A DNA stretch of 64,000 nt from Undaria pinnatifida. Taxonomy: Eukaryota > Sar > Phaeophyceae > Laminariales > Alariaceae. Positions 22,600 through 34,935 of this stretch are shown piece after piece. The DNA lies in contig JABAKD010000027.1 in the NCBI GenBank assembly GCA_012845835.1, forward strand, positions 5,325,465 to 5,389,464. The letters are read 5' to 3'. Made by a program: the position numbers and the translations under genes. Numbering within the stretch: the first letter of the stretch is position 1; every line of letters begins with the position of its first letter. The notes under the pieces are model-generated. The model searched no databases. It was not told the DNA's origin and worked only from the letters and a program-made list of their open reading frames with translations.

Positions 22600-25155
22600 G
22601 GAGGGAACGAAGGGAAGGAATGTTGTGAGGAAGTGTGTACCCACCACCCACCACCCACCCATCGACCACCCCACCATCACAGCAGTACAACAGCAGTACA
22701 ACAGCAGTGGAGCAGCACGTACCGACCAATCCATAACGGCAACATACAGTAGCAATACGGCAGTGCAGCGGTACACCTGTGGTCCTGTGGTACGTGGTAC
22801 GCCAGGAGCTGGGTGGGATTTGCACTTTTTTTACGATTCTCTATATTTCGAGGAAGAGCGCGAGCCGTCCCCGGGAGAGGCTTTTCATGCCCCCCGCTCG
22901 CGGAGTTGGGACTCGTCGGCGGTTGCGTCGCCGCGGACACCGAGGGCTTGTGTGTGGGGCGGGCGTGGCACGGGCGTGCGGTCGCCAGGGGCCGGGTGGC
23001 GAGCGGTAGAGCGGAGAGTTGTAAGTGTACCGGTTTCAGAGTACCCGTAATTCCCCCGCTTGCACCTCAGCGCTCAGAGGTAATCTTCCTTACTCATACA
23101 TACACTGCTGGTTTTTGGCGTAACGCGCCTCTTGAACGACCTGTCGTGACGAGAAAACACCAGAGTGCTGCAGTGAGGTTACCAGTACGGTCATGCTGAT
23201 GCGTTACCGAGAGGATTCACGTTGTCCACGGCTATAGTGCTACGCCGAAACACCGCTGAGCACGCACGCCTCCGCCAACAGTACAAGCGGAGTCATACCA
23301 ACAGCAAAAGACGCGTGCTTTGGTTGCCTCGTCCTGATAAAAACTTCAACTTCGTGACCTGTATATGTACATGTAAAATATTATCTTCGTGTTTTTTTGG
23401 CTCGCTGCTCTCAGGCGGCCGAGTGTTTCTTCTCGCACTTTCGGCAGCGTGGCAAGCTAGCCTGCCATGGGTACAATATGAAGCATGTCTGGATCTCGGC
23501 CGAGCTCCGTGGCGGCGCTCGGCGCATTAAACGTCGCTTAGCTGGCTCTATATGGCAAGGGATTGCGTTCCGCCTCCCTGAGACGAGCAGGTCACTTGGA
23601 ACACCCCAAATTGTTTTTCAAATTAATTTAATAATTGATGAACTTTTACAATTTGTTGTTCTTCGTTGCTTTGCTCGTAAAAAAAAGGCCCGCTACTCAG
23701 CTAACCTCAGCTGCAGCACTGCAGCAGTATTACTGTAGCAGTAACCGCTCGGATTAAATTAACCTCAGCAGCAGCACAACATGACCAGTAGCAGCAACAT
23801 ACAGCAGTAGTAGCAGCAGTACACATGTGGATCGGATTAGTGCGGGGTTTGGGGGCGCGCCGCCCTGGGCCGTTTCGGCCCCGGATCTCGACGTGGGTGC
23901 GTGGGCATGGGTGCAGACAAGGGTAAACCGGCCTGCGCTCTCTTCGAGGCAGGAGCGAAATGTGTCTGTGGGCGTGGTTGACCGGGTGTGTTTATTTTTC
24001 TTTTGCGGGGTAACTAGACGTGTCCGAATGTAAGGACCATTTTTACTTGAACAAAAAGACATGTCCCGGTATTGTATTTCCGGACAGCGGATGCCAGTAG
24101 GAGGAGGCTGGGAGGTAGCGGCCGGGAGCAGCCGAGTGTTGGAACGAGCGCCACAGGGCACGGCTTGCATCTCTCCGCGCGGGAGACGGGGCTCATAGGG
24201 ACATAAAGCGGGGAAAGCTTGGAAGATGGCGCCGAGCGCGGAGAGGGTGGCAGGCATCGCGAGCGCAGCATGCATGCAAGTCTCGACCAGGCCAAATACC
24301 TTTTTTGGACAGAGTGGAACCATGGATAGGGTTCAAGGATATGTAACTCCTTATTAGCGATAGCCAAACTCAGGTATATGCACGGTGCTGCTGTGGCCAA
24401 AATCGGGTGCAGTTCTATTCCAGAGCCACGCGCCCAGGACGCCATCTGATTGGCTGGGTGGATCGGTTCTACGTCTGTTGCTATTATCATACATTGCGTA
24501 CACACACCACACACACATACATTTCTGACAACATGCATCAAGTAGTGGCGGGTTCAGGCGAGAACACTATCGAGCTTGCTCTACTTTCTACGGGGATAAA
24601 CGAGGAGTACATCAAGGTTTCGGTTCGCCTCAAACACAGTATCAGAGCGTTGAACACGACCTCCAACTCATGGAAAATCCTACCACGTACGCCACACATA
24701 CCGAAATTGTTGCCTCCAACCAATTTCATATTGTACAACATCCAAGAGCGACCGGCATTTGGCTGGTCAACCCTATCTATTACCACCAAGTGCAAACACA
24801 TGTGACGTACTATGTAGCAACGCGAACACTATTCCACGTACGTACGGTACATAGCATCCCCTGACCACTAATAATTCAGTTGCGCGTACATCAGTACAAC
24901 GTGCACCCACCGCTATCACACTCTTCCCGCTGAGTACTACTACTCTTTGGAGTAATGCGCTAGCTCATGCCACACGTTTCCTCTAACAACAGCAGTGGGG
25001 TTTTTCTATGTGAGTACACGCAACACGACTAAATAGGTGGAAACATATCTATACGTGTGTTACCGGCGTCTCCCTTTTCGCCTTGCGACGCCCCCGGGAT
25101 TTCCCGTTACCCACATCCCGAAGGGGAACCTTGTATACAAGGATCATAAATTTTA
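22600..25155. other. No gene recognised
   Basis: Open frames here are short, overlap on both strands and show no family resemblance. The region holds scattered GCAGTA/CAGCAG repeats (22680-22760, 23710-23825) and A+T-richer stretches. Confidence 0.5.
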
Positions 25156-25275
25156 CAAGGTCGTGTTGGGTAGGGTACGGGTAGTTTGGGTAGGGTACCG
25201 AGAGTAGTACCCAACCTACCCGGGGTTTGGGTATGAGCATGAGAGTAGTACAAGACCTACCCGCGGCTTTGGATA

Positions 25276-26253
25276 CAGTAGTGGCTACGATATAGGAGAT
25301 AATCGAAATTAGAGAATGTACGGATATAAGAGAAGAACTCTTTCGGCTTGTCACGAAAAAATCCGATATTGGGGAATTTTGTATTTTTCCCGAGATTTTC
25401 TCTTATATCGCTTTATGGAAAGTAGTGCAGATGGGTGTGGACTCTGAGGACGGCGATGCCGACGAGACTGGACCAGGAAACACGGAACAGTCCTCGGGTG
25501 TGGCAGCCTTTGCGCCCGCCAGCGTACTCGCAAGTTGCAGAACATTTTTGTGAGATCGAGGGTGTTGCCGAGACGTGCCGCATGCCCGACGTGTCCCAAT
25601 ATCTTCGAAAGGCTAAGCTCGCTTGGATGAACAATCACGGGTCGAGAGTAGCAAAGCAAACGCGTGTTAGAGACTTTTTCGGAGATGGAAAGGAGGCAGG
25701 GGAGGGTGCTTCTGGGTGCGGGAGGCGGAGCGCATAATTTTCTGCACTTACATTTGCTACTGATTTGTGGGGCATTTTATCGTTTTTTAGTTATAACGAG
25801 CAAGGGTACATATATGCATCAGCCACTCGTGTCCATACGTCCAACACGTTGGGAAGACTAGATTTCGCGGGGGGGGGGGGGGGGGCATAGGTATACACAG
25901 AGCGTAGCAATCGTGAGCACGCAGAGCTTATTTTTGTTTTCGGTGGGTATGACTATGTGCTAATAAAAAGACAGATCAAACGGTGCATTGGGTGCACACG
26001 ATGCACTGGCATTTCTGCAGCATGGCGTCAACGTAGTTCCTAATGGGGTCGATGAGCTTTGACATCGATTTTGCATGGAGCACTGTCCTAAATGGCCCTG
26101 CAAAAATTGGCTACGATATAAGATAAAATCCTCTTATATCGTGCTTTCGATGTAGGAGAACATTCCCTTCAACCGAACTAATAGAAAACCGGATATAAGA
26201 TGAACATTTTGGCTCGTCGCCCGAAACCGTCTCTTTTATCGTAGCCACTACTG
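25276..26253. mobile_element. Tc1/mariner-like element nested in the hAT-like element
   Basis: Perfect 17-bp inverted ends CAGTAGTGGCTACGATA are flanked by TA on both sides (25274-25275 and 26254-26255). Removing the insert restores a sequence (GGCTTTGGATACGGGTACGAG in spirit) that fits the surrounding GGGTA array. Subterminal GATATAAGA / TCTTATATCG motifs occur inside both ends. A TA duplication and a CAGT start are typical of Tc1/mariner-pogo elements. Confidence 0.75.
25435..25737 (+). pseudogene. Possible transposase C-terminal remnant
   Basis: A ~100-residue frame inside the nested TA element includes VAEHFCEIEGVAET, LRKAKLAWMN and a terminal KQTRVRDFFGD. A C-terminal (K/R)QxxIxDFF motif is common in pogo-like transposases, but no DDE residues are visible, so the assignment is tentative. 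Confidence 0.25.
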
Positions 26254-27479
26254 TACGGGTACGAGTACCTAACCCACCTGGGAGTTGGGTAGGGTACCGA
26301 TATTACAAAACTTACTTGGGACCTGGGTACGGGTACGAGAGCAGTACAAAACCTATCTGCGGGTACCGGGTAGATACCCGAGTACCTACGGGTAGAAGGG
26401 GTAGAGTACCGAGACTAATACAAAAGCTACCCGCCATTTTGGGTACGGGTACGAGAGTAGTACCCAACCTCCCCGGGATTTGGGTAGGGTACCGAGAGTC
26501 GTACAAAACCTACCCGCGACCTGGGTACGGGTACGATAGTACCAAACGTACCCGCGGGTACGGTACGATAGTACCAAACGTACCCGCGGGTGCTCGGGTA
26601 GAGTACCCGCCCTCGGTTACGCGGGTATTTCCTGCGAGTAGTGGGGTGCTCTGATCTTAGCGAGCTTGACACGCACAGCCTTAGCCTTGTTCGAGGCCCC
26701 TCCTTCCTCCGTCTCCACTTCGATCACCTCTGATTCCTGTCTTGTCGCATGATTGTGAGAAGGATGCACCCGCATCGTCGGTAGTTGCGGCTGAATTGCT
26801 ATGATCTGCGTGGCTCATGACTGCCCAACCTCCCATGGTCGCACTACTCGGGCACCCTGTGGGTAGTGGGTAGAGCAGAGAGTACCCGCGTACTCAATCG
26901 CAGGCCGCAGAAGAAGGCCCACAGAAATGCCCCCGCGCACGTAGTATGACGTTATCAATACCCCTTTTCGCCGGGTACCGGGTAGATAACCAGGTAGATA
27001 CCAGGGTATTTACCCGAAGTCGGGTAGGTACCCGCGTATATACCCGAGGGGGGGCAGAGTAGAGTACCGAGAGTATTACCCAACCTACCCGCGACTTGGT
27101 TGGGGTACGGAGAGTGGTACCCAATCTACCCAGGATTTGGGTAGGGCACCTAGAGTAGTACCAAATTTGTCCGGGATTTGGGTACGGGTACGAGAGTAGT
27201 ACAAAACCTACCCGCGGGTACCGGGTAGATACCCAAGTACATACGGGTAATTCGGGATTAGTACCGAGAGTAGTACCAAACCTACCCGCGACTTTGGGTA
27301 GGGTACGGAGAGTAGTACCCAACCTACCCGGGTTTTGGGTAGGGTACCGAGAGTAGTACAAAATTTAGCCGGGATTCGGGTACGGGTACGAGAGTATACC
27401 CGCGAACTGGGTAGGGTAAATACCTGGGTAAATACCACGCGGGTACTCGGGTAGAGTACCCTACCCAACACGACCTTTC

Positions 27480-28687
27480 AATTTTACCAAAGTTTCGGGC
27501 TGTCCGTTTTTTATCTTCAGTGTTTCGAAATACGTCAGCTGTGGGTTCAATTAATTTAACGGTCGATACTCATCTTTGCAAGCTGCGTGATACTCCGGCC
27601 GTTATTGGTCGAGCACTATCAGTACGTGACATCGATGCTTGAAGAGGGCCCTCGTTGACCCCTCTGGGCCCAAGCGCTCCCAGCTAGACTATAGTACGCA
27701 CCGGCACTCGTACTTGGTAGGGGATTTGGAAATATCGATAATCGGGCACGCGGACCATTTACTAAACGTCCCGGGCGAATTTATTCATGTTTCCCCGCGA
27801 CTACAGCAGTAGCGTCTCCTTTGGAATGCTACATTCCTCCCGGCGGGTGAATTCCGCGAAGCCAGCATTTCCAAGCGGTGCGTAGCATGGGCAAGACCGA
27901 TAAAATAGGACAAACCAGCTGCCAGGTTGTAGGTTAGGGTTAGGGATATAGCGGCTAGGGCTCTTTCCAACAATGGTAGCACGCCTACGAGGTCTGGCCT
28001 ATCGCAACAACGTCAACTATTCGTAGCCCTGGGGCAGTTAAACCCGCATCACCGACAACGGGAAGCAATCCCGGGCTTGTTTCATGCGGATCGTGCCCAT
28101 GATGGCCATGTCTTCGCTTATCCTATTGAGCACTGCACCCTCGTTTGTGGGGACGAACCAATTGAACTTAATGTACAACGTTTGTTCAGCAGTATTCCTG
28201 GTGAGGCTTAGGCCCTGAAGGCACGCCTCAAGCGTCTTCTTGCAGCTCCTGGACTCCCTTCCCCGAACGCAGCAGTAGTACGCAAACACCTCAACGTTCG
28301 CGGCATTCGTTTTTGTTCGTCTTCAACCCTCCTCCACCCCCCTCGCCCCCTCCCCTCCCCCACCCCTCCGAAACCGCATTTTGCTAAAGTCGCATTGAAT
28401 CGTTGGTGTGGCAACGGTGACGAAAATCTTATCGGGGGAGGAAGCGGGGGGGGCCTGGAGCTGTGTGCCGGAGCGGGACTTCGGGGCGCCACCTGTGCCC
28501 TCTCGAAAGTGTTGGTTGTATACCACTACCGATTAGCCTACATGGTCATGTGACTGTAGACGAATGGGTAGTGCTACATAACCAAGGTCGGGGCTTCGAT
28601 TTCGGTCGGTGAAGCGGTCGGCGACTCTTTTGTTGCCCCGGAAAGGAAAGGTGGCAGACCAGAGTGATACCGGTAAGTCGGTTCAAT
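27480..28687. other. No gene confidently recognised; one doubtful minus-strand frame
   Basis: Minus-strand frames at 28526-28323 and about 28320-28038 read plausibly but were not matched to a family. The second contains FAYYCCVRG, CKKTLEACLQGLSL and YIKFNWFVPTNEGAVLNRIS. They could be two exons or a captured fragment. A TTAGGGTTAGGG tract lies near 27932. Confidence 0.25.
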
Positions 28688-28846
28688 AGTGGTCCCCTCT
28701 ATAATGCTGGTTGCTCGTTATAGCGCCTTCGGACTGGCTTGACACAGATGGGAACACCCAGTTTAGGCAATATGCGGAGTAGGGCCGGTTGCCGCTATAG
28801 CGCCGGTATGTGCCAGCCGAAAATACTGCGCTATAGACGGACCACT
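28688..28846. mobile_element. MITE-like element with AGTGGTCC inverted ends
   Basis: The left end AGTGGTCCCCTCTATA and right end TATAGACGGACCACT form a 15-bp inverted repeat with two mismatches around a 159-bp non-coding core. A related copy with the same right end is at 40792-40897. No clear target duplication was found. Confidence 0.6.
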
Positions 28847-29454
28847 TCTGCTGTATCGCGAAACATACAGGAAGCAGTTTTTCTCCCGGGCGGTGAAGCT
28901 GTTTGCACCCATCGCCGACCGGGATCCAAACATGTCAGGAGGCGGCAGTTTCGGGCGCCGTCAATCACATCTTTGGGATATCCAACTCTTAAAATAGTAT
29001 ATTACGTCTATTAATAGGTGACCATCAGTCACAGGACTAAATTGCCGTCTCCTGACTTATTTGCCGCGAACACCGAACCTGTTTACACCACTATTCTCGC
29101 AGTGTAGTAGAGTGAAGGCACTGGTTCGACCTATGTTTTCGTGCAAGCCATGGGGTTACATGCTTAATTACGACGCTGTCGGTGATGCTCTCCCGTCCAA
29201 ACTTCTGCGCGAGCCCCTTTGGAGCACTCAGCAGAGTGTCCCGGGAAACAACCGCCATACGACTCGCTGTGTTGTCAATGTATACTGGTATTATGTAAAA
29301 ACCGCTTTTCGTACACGTTTGGCATTGCGTGACCAAATCTCCGTACGGTAGGTGTTCTCCTGCTCGACCAACCAATCGACTAACTCATCCGTCTGCCTCT
29401 TGCTCCTTGATCCCTGGCATGCGCAACACGGCTCTCTGTCGACCCGTTATTTCC

Positions 29455-30253
29455 AGGGATTTTCACGGGTCGGGTCAAATCTCGCGGGTCGGGTCGGGTC
29501 GGGTCGGGTCAGCTGACCCGACCCGACCCGCGAGATTTTCGAGACGTCTTGACCCGACCCGACCCGACCCGCGAGATTTTCGAGACGTCTTGACCCGACC
29601 CGACCCGACCCGCGAGATTTTGAAATCGTCCTGACCCGACCCGACCCGACCGGCGACAATCCGGGTGACCCGCGAGATTCGGGTCGTCTGGCGGGTCATG
29701 TTAACTTGACCCGTGACATTTCTGACGGGTCAAAGTCAAAAGGTCACGGGTCAAAGCATGTGTACCTCGGTCGGTTGGTTGGTCCTTGGTCCCTCGTACT
29801 TTCCCCAGTATGTCGTGTTCTCTGCGTTTTTTACCGGCATTTTGCTTGCAGCTGATGATTATGTCATGTGGTGTGCGCGCGAGAAATAGGAAAGAAACCG
29901 CAACCCACATGCATGGACATGCCCGTACCGCTAGATCACCGGGTCGACCCGACGAGCGACCCGACGAGCGAGCTAGTTATAAGTTACAAGTGCAATCTCC
30001 GGCCCCGGCAAGCAGCGTAGCTGAGCCGCCTCCGGCAGCAAGCCCACAACTGGGGCGGTGGATCTGTCAGCAGGGGCTGCGATCCGCGAGGATGCGTTGT
30101 CTGCTGCTGGTGCTTGCTGCTGCCAGGGTGCTGCTGCTGTGCTGCTGCTGCTGCTGCTGCTGCTTGCTGCTGTTGCTTCGACAACGGCTGCTCTTCTTCT
30201 TGATTTTTTACGTTTGGTCACATTTCGTACTCGTATGATAAGTCTCGAGCTAG

Positions 30254-30294
<41 letters not shown>

Positions 30295-31180
30295 GCTGCT
30301 GTATCTATCTTCTATCTGTGCAGTCTCCAGCCCCGGCAAGCAGCCTAGCTGAGCCGCCTCCGGCAGCAAGCCCACAACTGGGGCGGTGGGTCTGTCTGCA
30401 GGGGCTGCGATCCGCGAGAATCCGGGGTCTGCTGCTGGTGCTTGCTGCTGCCAGTGCTGCTGCTGCTGCTTCGACGACGACTGCCCTTCCTTGCCTTTTT
30501 ACGTTTGGTCACATTTCGTACTGGTATGACCGTAATATTACTACTGCTGTTGTTGCGGCTTCAGCCGGCACGGGATTCGCGTCACACTGCTGTTTGGTAC
30601 GAGTAGCTAGGGGTATTGCCTGGTGATTGTTCTGCACGCTGTGATGACATATGATCGGAGCATCGGCACGAGGGAGGCAGGAAGCCGAAATGTTTGTATT
30701 TTATTGGCGGACCCGCGGGCCCGACCCGCGGGGCGCCTGCACGGCATCAACGTGGCTCTCAGCTGTAAGTTTGAAAAAGGCGGATCCGCCGGCTAGATCC
30801 GCGGGTTTGACCCGCGGGTCAGCCCAAAACAACTCGCGGGTCATTATGGCTTGACCCGCGAAGTGACCCGTATCTCGCGGGTCATGACCCGACCCGACCA
30901 GCGAGATTTTGAAAACCTCTTGACCCGACCCGACCCGACCCGCGAGATTTTGAAGCCTTTTGACCCGACCCGACCCGACCCGACCCGCGAGATTTTGAAG
31001 CCTTTTGACCCGACCCGACCCGACCCGCGAGATTTTGAAAACCTCTTGACCCGACCCGACCCGACCCGTGAGATTTTAAAACGTGATGACACGACCCGAC
31101 CCGACCCGACCCGACCCGCGAGATTTTGAAACCCCCTTGACCCGACCCGCGGGTCGGGTCATGACCCGTGAAAAGCCCTG
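29455..31180. mobile_element. hAT-like non-autonomous element with GGGTC/GACCC arrays
   Basis: The ends are CAGGGATTTTCACGGGTC and, inverted, CAGGGCTTTTCACGGGTC (18 bp, one mismatch). The flanks are GTTATTTC (29447-29454) and GTTATTTT (31181-31188), an 8-bp duplication with one mismatch. CAGGG termini with 8-bp duplications are diagnostic for hAT. Subterminal arrays at 29464-29760 and 30840-31165 are tandem GACCCGACCCGACCCGCGAG units spaced by GATTTTGAAA-like sequence. The middle holds a long direct repeat and a (CTA)n run. There is no transposase frame. Confidence 0.8.
29992..30529. repeat. Internal direct repeat with CTG expansion
   Basis: The copies at 29992-30238 and 30320-30529 both run from GCAATCTCCGGCCCCGGCAA (or its GCAGTCTCCAGCCCC variant) to TTTACGTTTGGTCACATTTC. 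They differ mainly in the length of an internal (CTG)n stretch, longer in the first. An (ACT)n run separates them. Confidence 0.85.
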
Positions 31181-31189
31181 GTTATTTTT

Positions 31190-32585
31190 CCCCCAGAGGA
31201 ACACGATATTTTTTTTGTCATCTACCACTTTTTTTGTTTGTATATACCCTCTTATTTTTCCCCTTTTCGAGCTGTTTGGTGTGCTGGCTTGCGTATATCC
31301 CGCTTGCGTACTCATTGCGTTTGTCATTGCATGGCCCACATATACTCTTGGTGTATTTGCGATGTGTGTCTATGTCTTGTAGTTTGTGACCACAGAGCTT
31401 TTGCCTGTCTAGCAGGAGGCATCGACTGTACTAAGTGTAGATGTCAGTTTAATGTGAACAACAGATGCGCATGCAAGAGACTAACGAGGCCCACGGATAA
31501 GGCCCTGATGTTGAGTCGCCTATCCAGAATCACACGTGCACATCGACGTCATCCGTCACTGTTTTCGCCATCCTAACTACATCGTCCCCACCGCCTTTCG
31601 CCTTTCGCTGCGCGTACCCGTGTCCCCTACATGATGTTTCCCCTCCGCCCATCAGGTAGTGTACAGTAGATATTACCGTGCACCGGCAACACGCAAGAGA
31701 ACTCACCCCTTCGGACATTTTCGGAAGATGGTTTTCTCGACAGCTGGTGGAGTGCAATTGCGGAGAGATGCTCTTATACGGAAAAATCTCACTACAGCTT
31801 TCCAAAACCATCAATTTCGTTGCGGGTCCACCCCTTGTTTAGGAGAATACCAGCTCGGCACTTCGGGGTGTTATCTTACTACGTGTCCCGTACTAACGTG
31901 CGACATTTGATCAGAGGCGAAATCCAACTTTTGTGCACAGGCACGTTCCACCGGGGAGGTGGGGTTGCGCTAACATGGCGCAAAACGCCTCGTTTACGTA
32001 ACGCATCACAAACAACCTCCTGGCCGCGTTTTTTTCAACCGAAATTAAGCACGCTTTGTGCATCTTCACATCAATATCGGGAACTAACTGTAAAAAACGA
32101 GACGAAGCTTGGTCTACACACTACGATTGGTTGGAAGAATTTAAGACCGGAAGTTGGTCAATGTAGAGCGAGATAAAAGCACATGGGTTTGGTTTTACAC
32201 TTAGGGCGCGAGACGGGGGGGGGGGGGGGGTACCTTGCCGACGTTTAGTAAGGGGAGAATCGGCCGCAGACGAGTGCTACAATGAAGATGTTAACACTTT
32301 ATTTGGCCAAAAAGAGGTGCTGAATGACGGGACTCCATAACCCCAAATCGTCGGAATGTACATTCTTGTTGTTCAGTATATATATTTTTTGTATGCCTTC
32401 GCCATGGGATAGTGCGTCGGGTTGCGCTTTCATTTTTGTCACAATCGGTTGTTGGGTGGGGTATAGAGCTCCTTAATAGGTTAAGAGCCTCAGTGAATGA
32501 AGGGTGCACCTCTACCGTACTATTAGTAGCATGTATGTGTCCCTAATAATAGCCGTAATACACGTGTGCGGATACCAAGGAATAC
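31190..32585. other. No gene recognised
   Basis: Only short frames without family resemblance are seen. A G-run is at 32216-32230. Confidence 0.5.
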
Positions 32586-32589
32586 AATT

Positions 32590-32860
32590 CGTAGAGGACG
32601 AGTGCGCGCGTACTTTTAGTTAGTTTTTCTGGATTTATGCAGACACAAAGGAACAACGTAGAGGACGAGCGTGCGCTTATAACGTTACCAGGGTAGTTTT
32701 TAATGCAAGTGCCTTGAGATATAGTAGAGGCCGACTGTGCGCTTATTATGATGGCCTTGCTGGATGAGTGTGCAGAGAGCAGGTAAGAACAAAGAATGAG
32801 TGCGCGCTTATAATGTTAGTTTTTCGGGCAAGTGCCGCGAGGTGCAGGCAGTGCCTAGTG
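32590..32860. repeat. Imperfect ~70-bp tandem repeats
   Basis: Four degraded units share GTAGAGGACGAGTGCGCGCT followed by TATAATGTTAG and TTTTTCNGGCAAGTGC. They are not coding. Confidence 0.65.
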
Positions 32861-33270
32861 CCAAGCGTCAAGGGCAAACTGAAAGTCGTACAGACTTCCT
32901 TCGGACATTTTGGGTGAGCAACCCTGTTGCAGTTTTGCCGTTGTCCTCAGTCATCTCAACGTACTCGGACCCTCCGACCTTCCTTCGATTATTACCGGTA
33001 CGAAAGGAGAGTGTGTTTCTTGTCTTTTGCAAAGAGTAATGTGTACGTACGTACTGCGAGATATTACTCGCAGTACCGAACAATACATCGCTCAAAATTC
33101 TAGAGATAGAAGCTCCATCTGCTCGGCGAAGCCAAGGGTGTAGTACCAAATATACGAGGATGGTTGTCGATGGTCGTTTCGAGTGTTTGATTGGCGACAT
33201 TGGACGCTGGGTTTCCGGTCGAGGCTTATTTAGAAGGCGTGGAACGCGCAATTTGTATGGGTACAGGCTG

Positions 33271-33531
33271 GTTCACGTTAAAAAACCCACATGTATTTCC
33301 CGGCGAATGTCCACGCCGTTTTTTCGATTCAGACCGTGAAATTTGCACGTCTTCTATGTGCGCTTGCGTAGACCTCACCCGATGTTTTTTTTTCGCCTGG
33401 CTCGTTCACGTTAAAAAACCCAAATGTATTCCCCGGCGAATGTCCACGCTGTTTTTTCGATTCAGACCGTGAAGTTTGCACGTATTCTATGTGCGCTTGC
33501 GTAGACCTCACCCGATGTTTTTTTTTCGCCT
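33271..33531. repeat. 133-bp tandem duplication
   Basis: The unit beginning GTTCACGTTAAAAAACCC at 33271 is repeated from 33404 with only a few changes, including CGATTCAGACCGTGAA and CGTAGACCTCACCCGATG. Confidence 0.9.
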
Positions 33532-33982
33532 GATTTTTCGTCCGTTATGATTTTCGGAAAATGTGGACCACCTTGGCCCAATTTGTTTCGGCGAAAAAAA
33601 AAAATCGCGGATCAGGCCTCGGGATGGGCGTGTACAACACGTGTGCAAAATTTCAGGGTCTATCTCTCACAAACGGCGTGGACATTTAGACTTGAGTGCG
33701 TAAAAATGAGATACGTTATTTCCTTTAAACTATTTGGTTTTAGTGTAGGATCCAGTTTTGTCGCCAGATTTTGCTCAATGTCGAACAGAGGCAGGTCAGG
33801 TCTTCGATTTTTTGCGCGAAAAATGCTACAGATATTATCCCTTGGAGTACGTCCAACCGGATCGTGCAAAATGCGGCGCATTTTTTTTTCGCCCCCGCTG
33901 CGAAAAGCCTGAATATTATTGAAAAACGTGAAGGCCTGTTATTTGGTCGATACGAGTTTCGCTCCTTGAGACAGCCCGAGGC

Positions 33983-34875
33983 TAGGCCTTGGCCCATTAT
34001 GCCTTTTTTTCTCGTTTTTTATGCCTGTTTTTTTGGAAAAGAATAAGCTTGAAATCATCGAATATGCTGCCAATTATGCCATATTTACGTGGATATGCCC
34101 CGCATTTATGCTTCGCGAAACGAGCGTTTTCATGCTAGTTTCATGTTAGATTGGGCGTCCAGGGGCACCTAATTAATGCTTGTGTTGCATGCTATTATCG
34201 CTTTCTATGTCGTTGAACTCTTAATTGATCCAATTTTTGATCAAACGTGCAAGTGTGCTGTCTGTTTTTTTCTGCCTTCAGCGGGGGCATGACAACACTA
34301 AATAATGTATGTGTATTCTGTACTCTCGAGCGAAGAGCGCAGCTGCGTTGCGGCTTTGTGGGGGCCTCGAAAAACCGCGAACATGAGGATGCCCCCGAAA
34401 TGTGCAAAATAAAAGAAGAAATGTCGCACTATCCCAAATCCCAACGTCGCACAACCAAGGGACCAAGGCACGGCACAGCCGAAATACTGCTACCTCGCGC
34501 CGAAATCTATGCCTTTCCCAGCCACAGAAACAAGTACCAAATGTTTGCAAATTAGGTATCTGCAGTCTGCAGTCTCTGCAGATGATTTTCCCCAACACGG
34601 AGCAACACCCACACCCAGGAGCAATGCTACATCAGCAGGATGGAAAAAGGAAAGAGTAGAACGCCACAGTCCCCTTGTTTGGACAACAGGCGCTCAGGCG
34701 CCTTCAAATACCCTTGTTTTACAGGTGTAAAGGCGTAATGCTCCAAGTGTGGTGACAGTATGCCCGTCACCGATGCGGATATGCTCGTTTCTTCCTTATA
34801 TGCTCCAGCATTATGCTTATGCCAAAAAAGCCTGATTATGCTAAAAAAAATGCGGGCATAATGGGCCAAGGCCTA
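33983..34875. mobile_element. hAT-like non-autonomous element with perfect 8-bp target duplication
   Basis: A perfect 21-bp inverted repeat bounds 893 bp; its first 20 bases are TAGGCCTTGGCCCATTATGC. It is flanked on both sides by CCCGAGGC (33975-33982 and 34876-34883). TTATGCC-type motifs cluster near both ends as subterminal repeats. The interior has only a short frame (34247-34555) preceded by a splice-acceptor-like CTGCCTTCAG, possibly captured host sequence. The intact duplication suggests a fairly recent insertion. Confidence 0.85.
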
Positions 34876-34935
34876 CCCGAGGCCGGTAAAAAAAATGGCC
34901 ACGTGTCAACCTATTCTTCACAGTCATGGGGGTCA

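Larger units (their letters stand above)
25156..27478. mobile_element. hAT-like non-autonomous element with GGGTA/TACCC arrays
   Basis: The ends are inverted repeats: left begins CAAGGTCGTGTTGGGTAGGG and right (reverse complement) AAAGGTCGTGTTGGGTAGGG. They are identical for 22 bp after the first base. The flanks AAATTTTA (25148-25155) and CAATTTTA (27479-27486) make an 8-bp target duplication with one mismatch. The 8-bp duplication and the YARNG start fit the hAT superfamily. The interior is almost entirely imperfect GGGTAGGGTACCGAGAGTAG units with palindromic CTACCCGGG centres, echoing the GGGTA of the terminal repeat. A second element is nested inside (25276-26253). No transposase of its own was seen. 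Confidence 0.75.

Noticed and set aside
29464-31165. CRISPR-like array of repeats and spacers
   Set aside because: The units are pentamer-based and direct, the spacers are near-identical, the context is a eukaryotic hAT-like element, and there are no cas genes.
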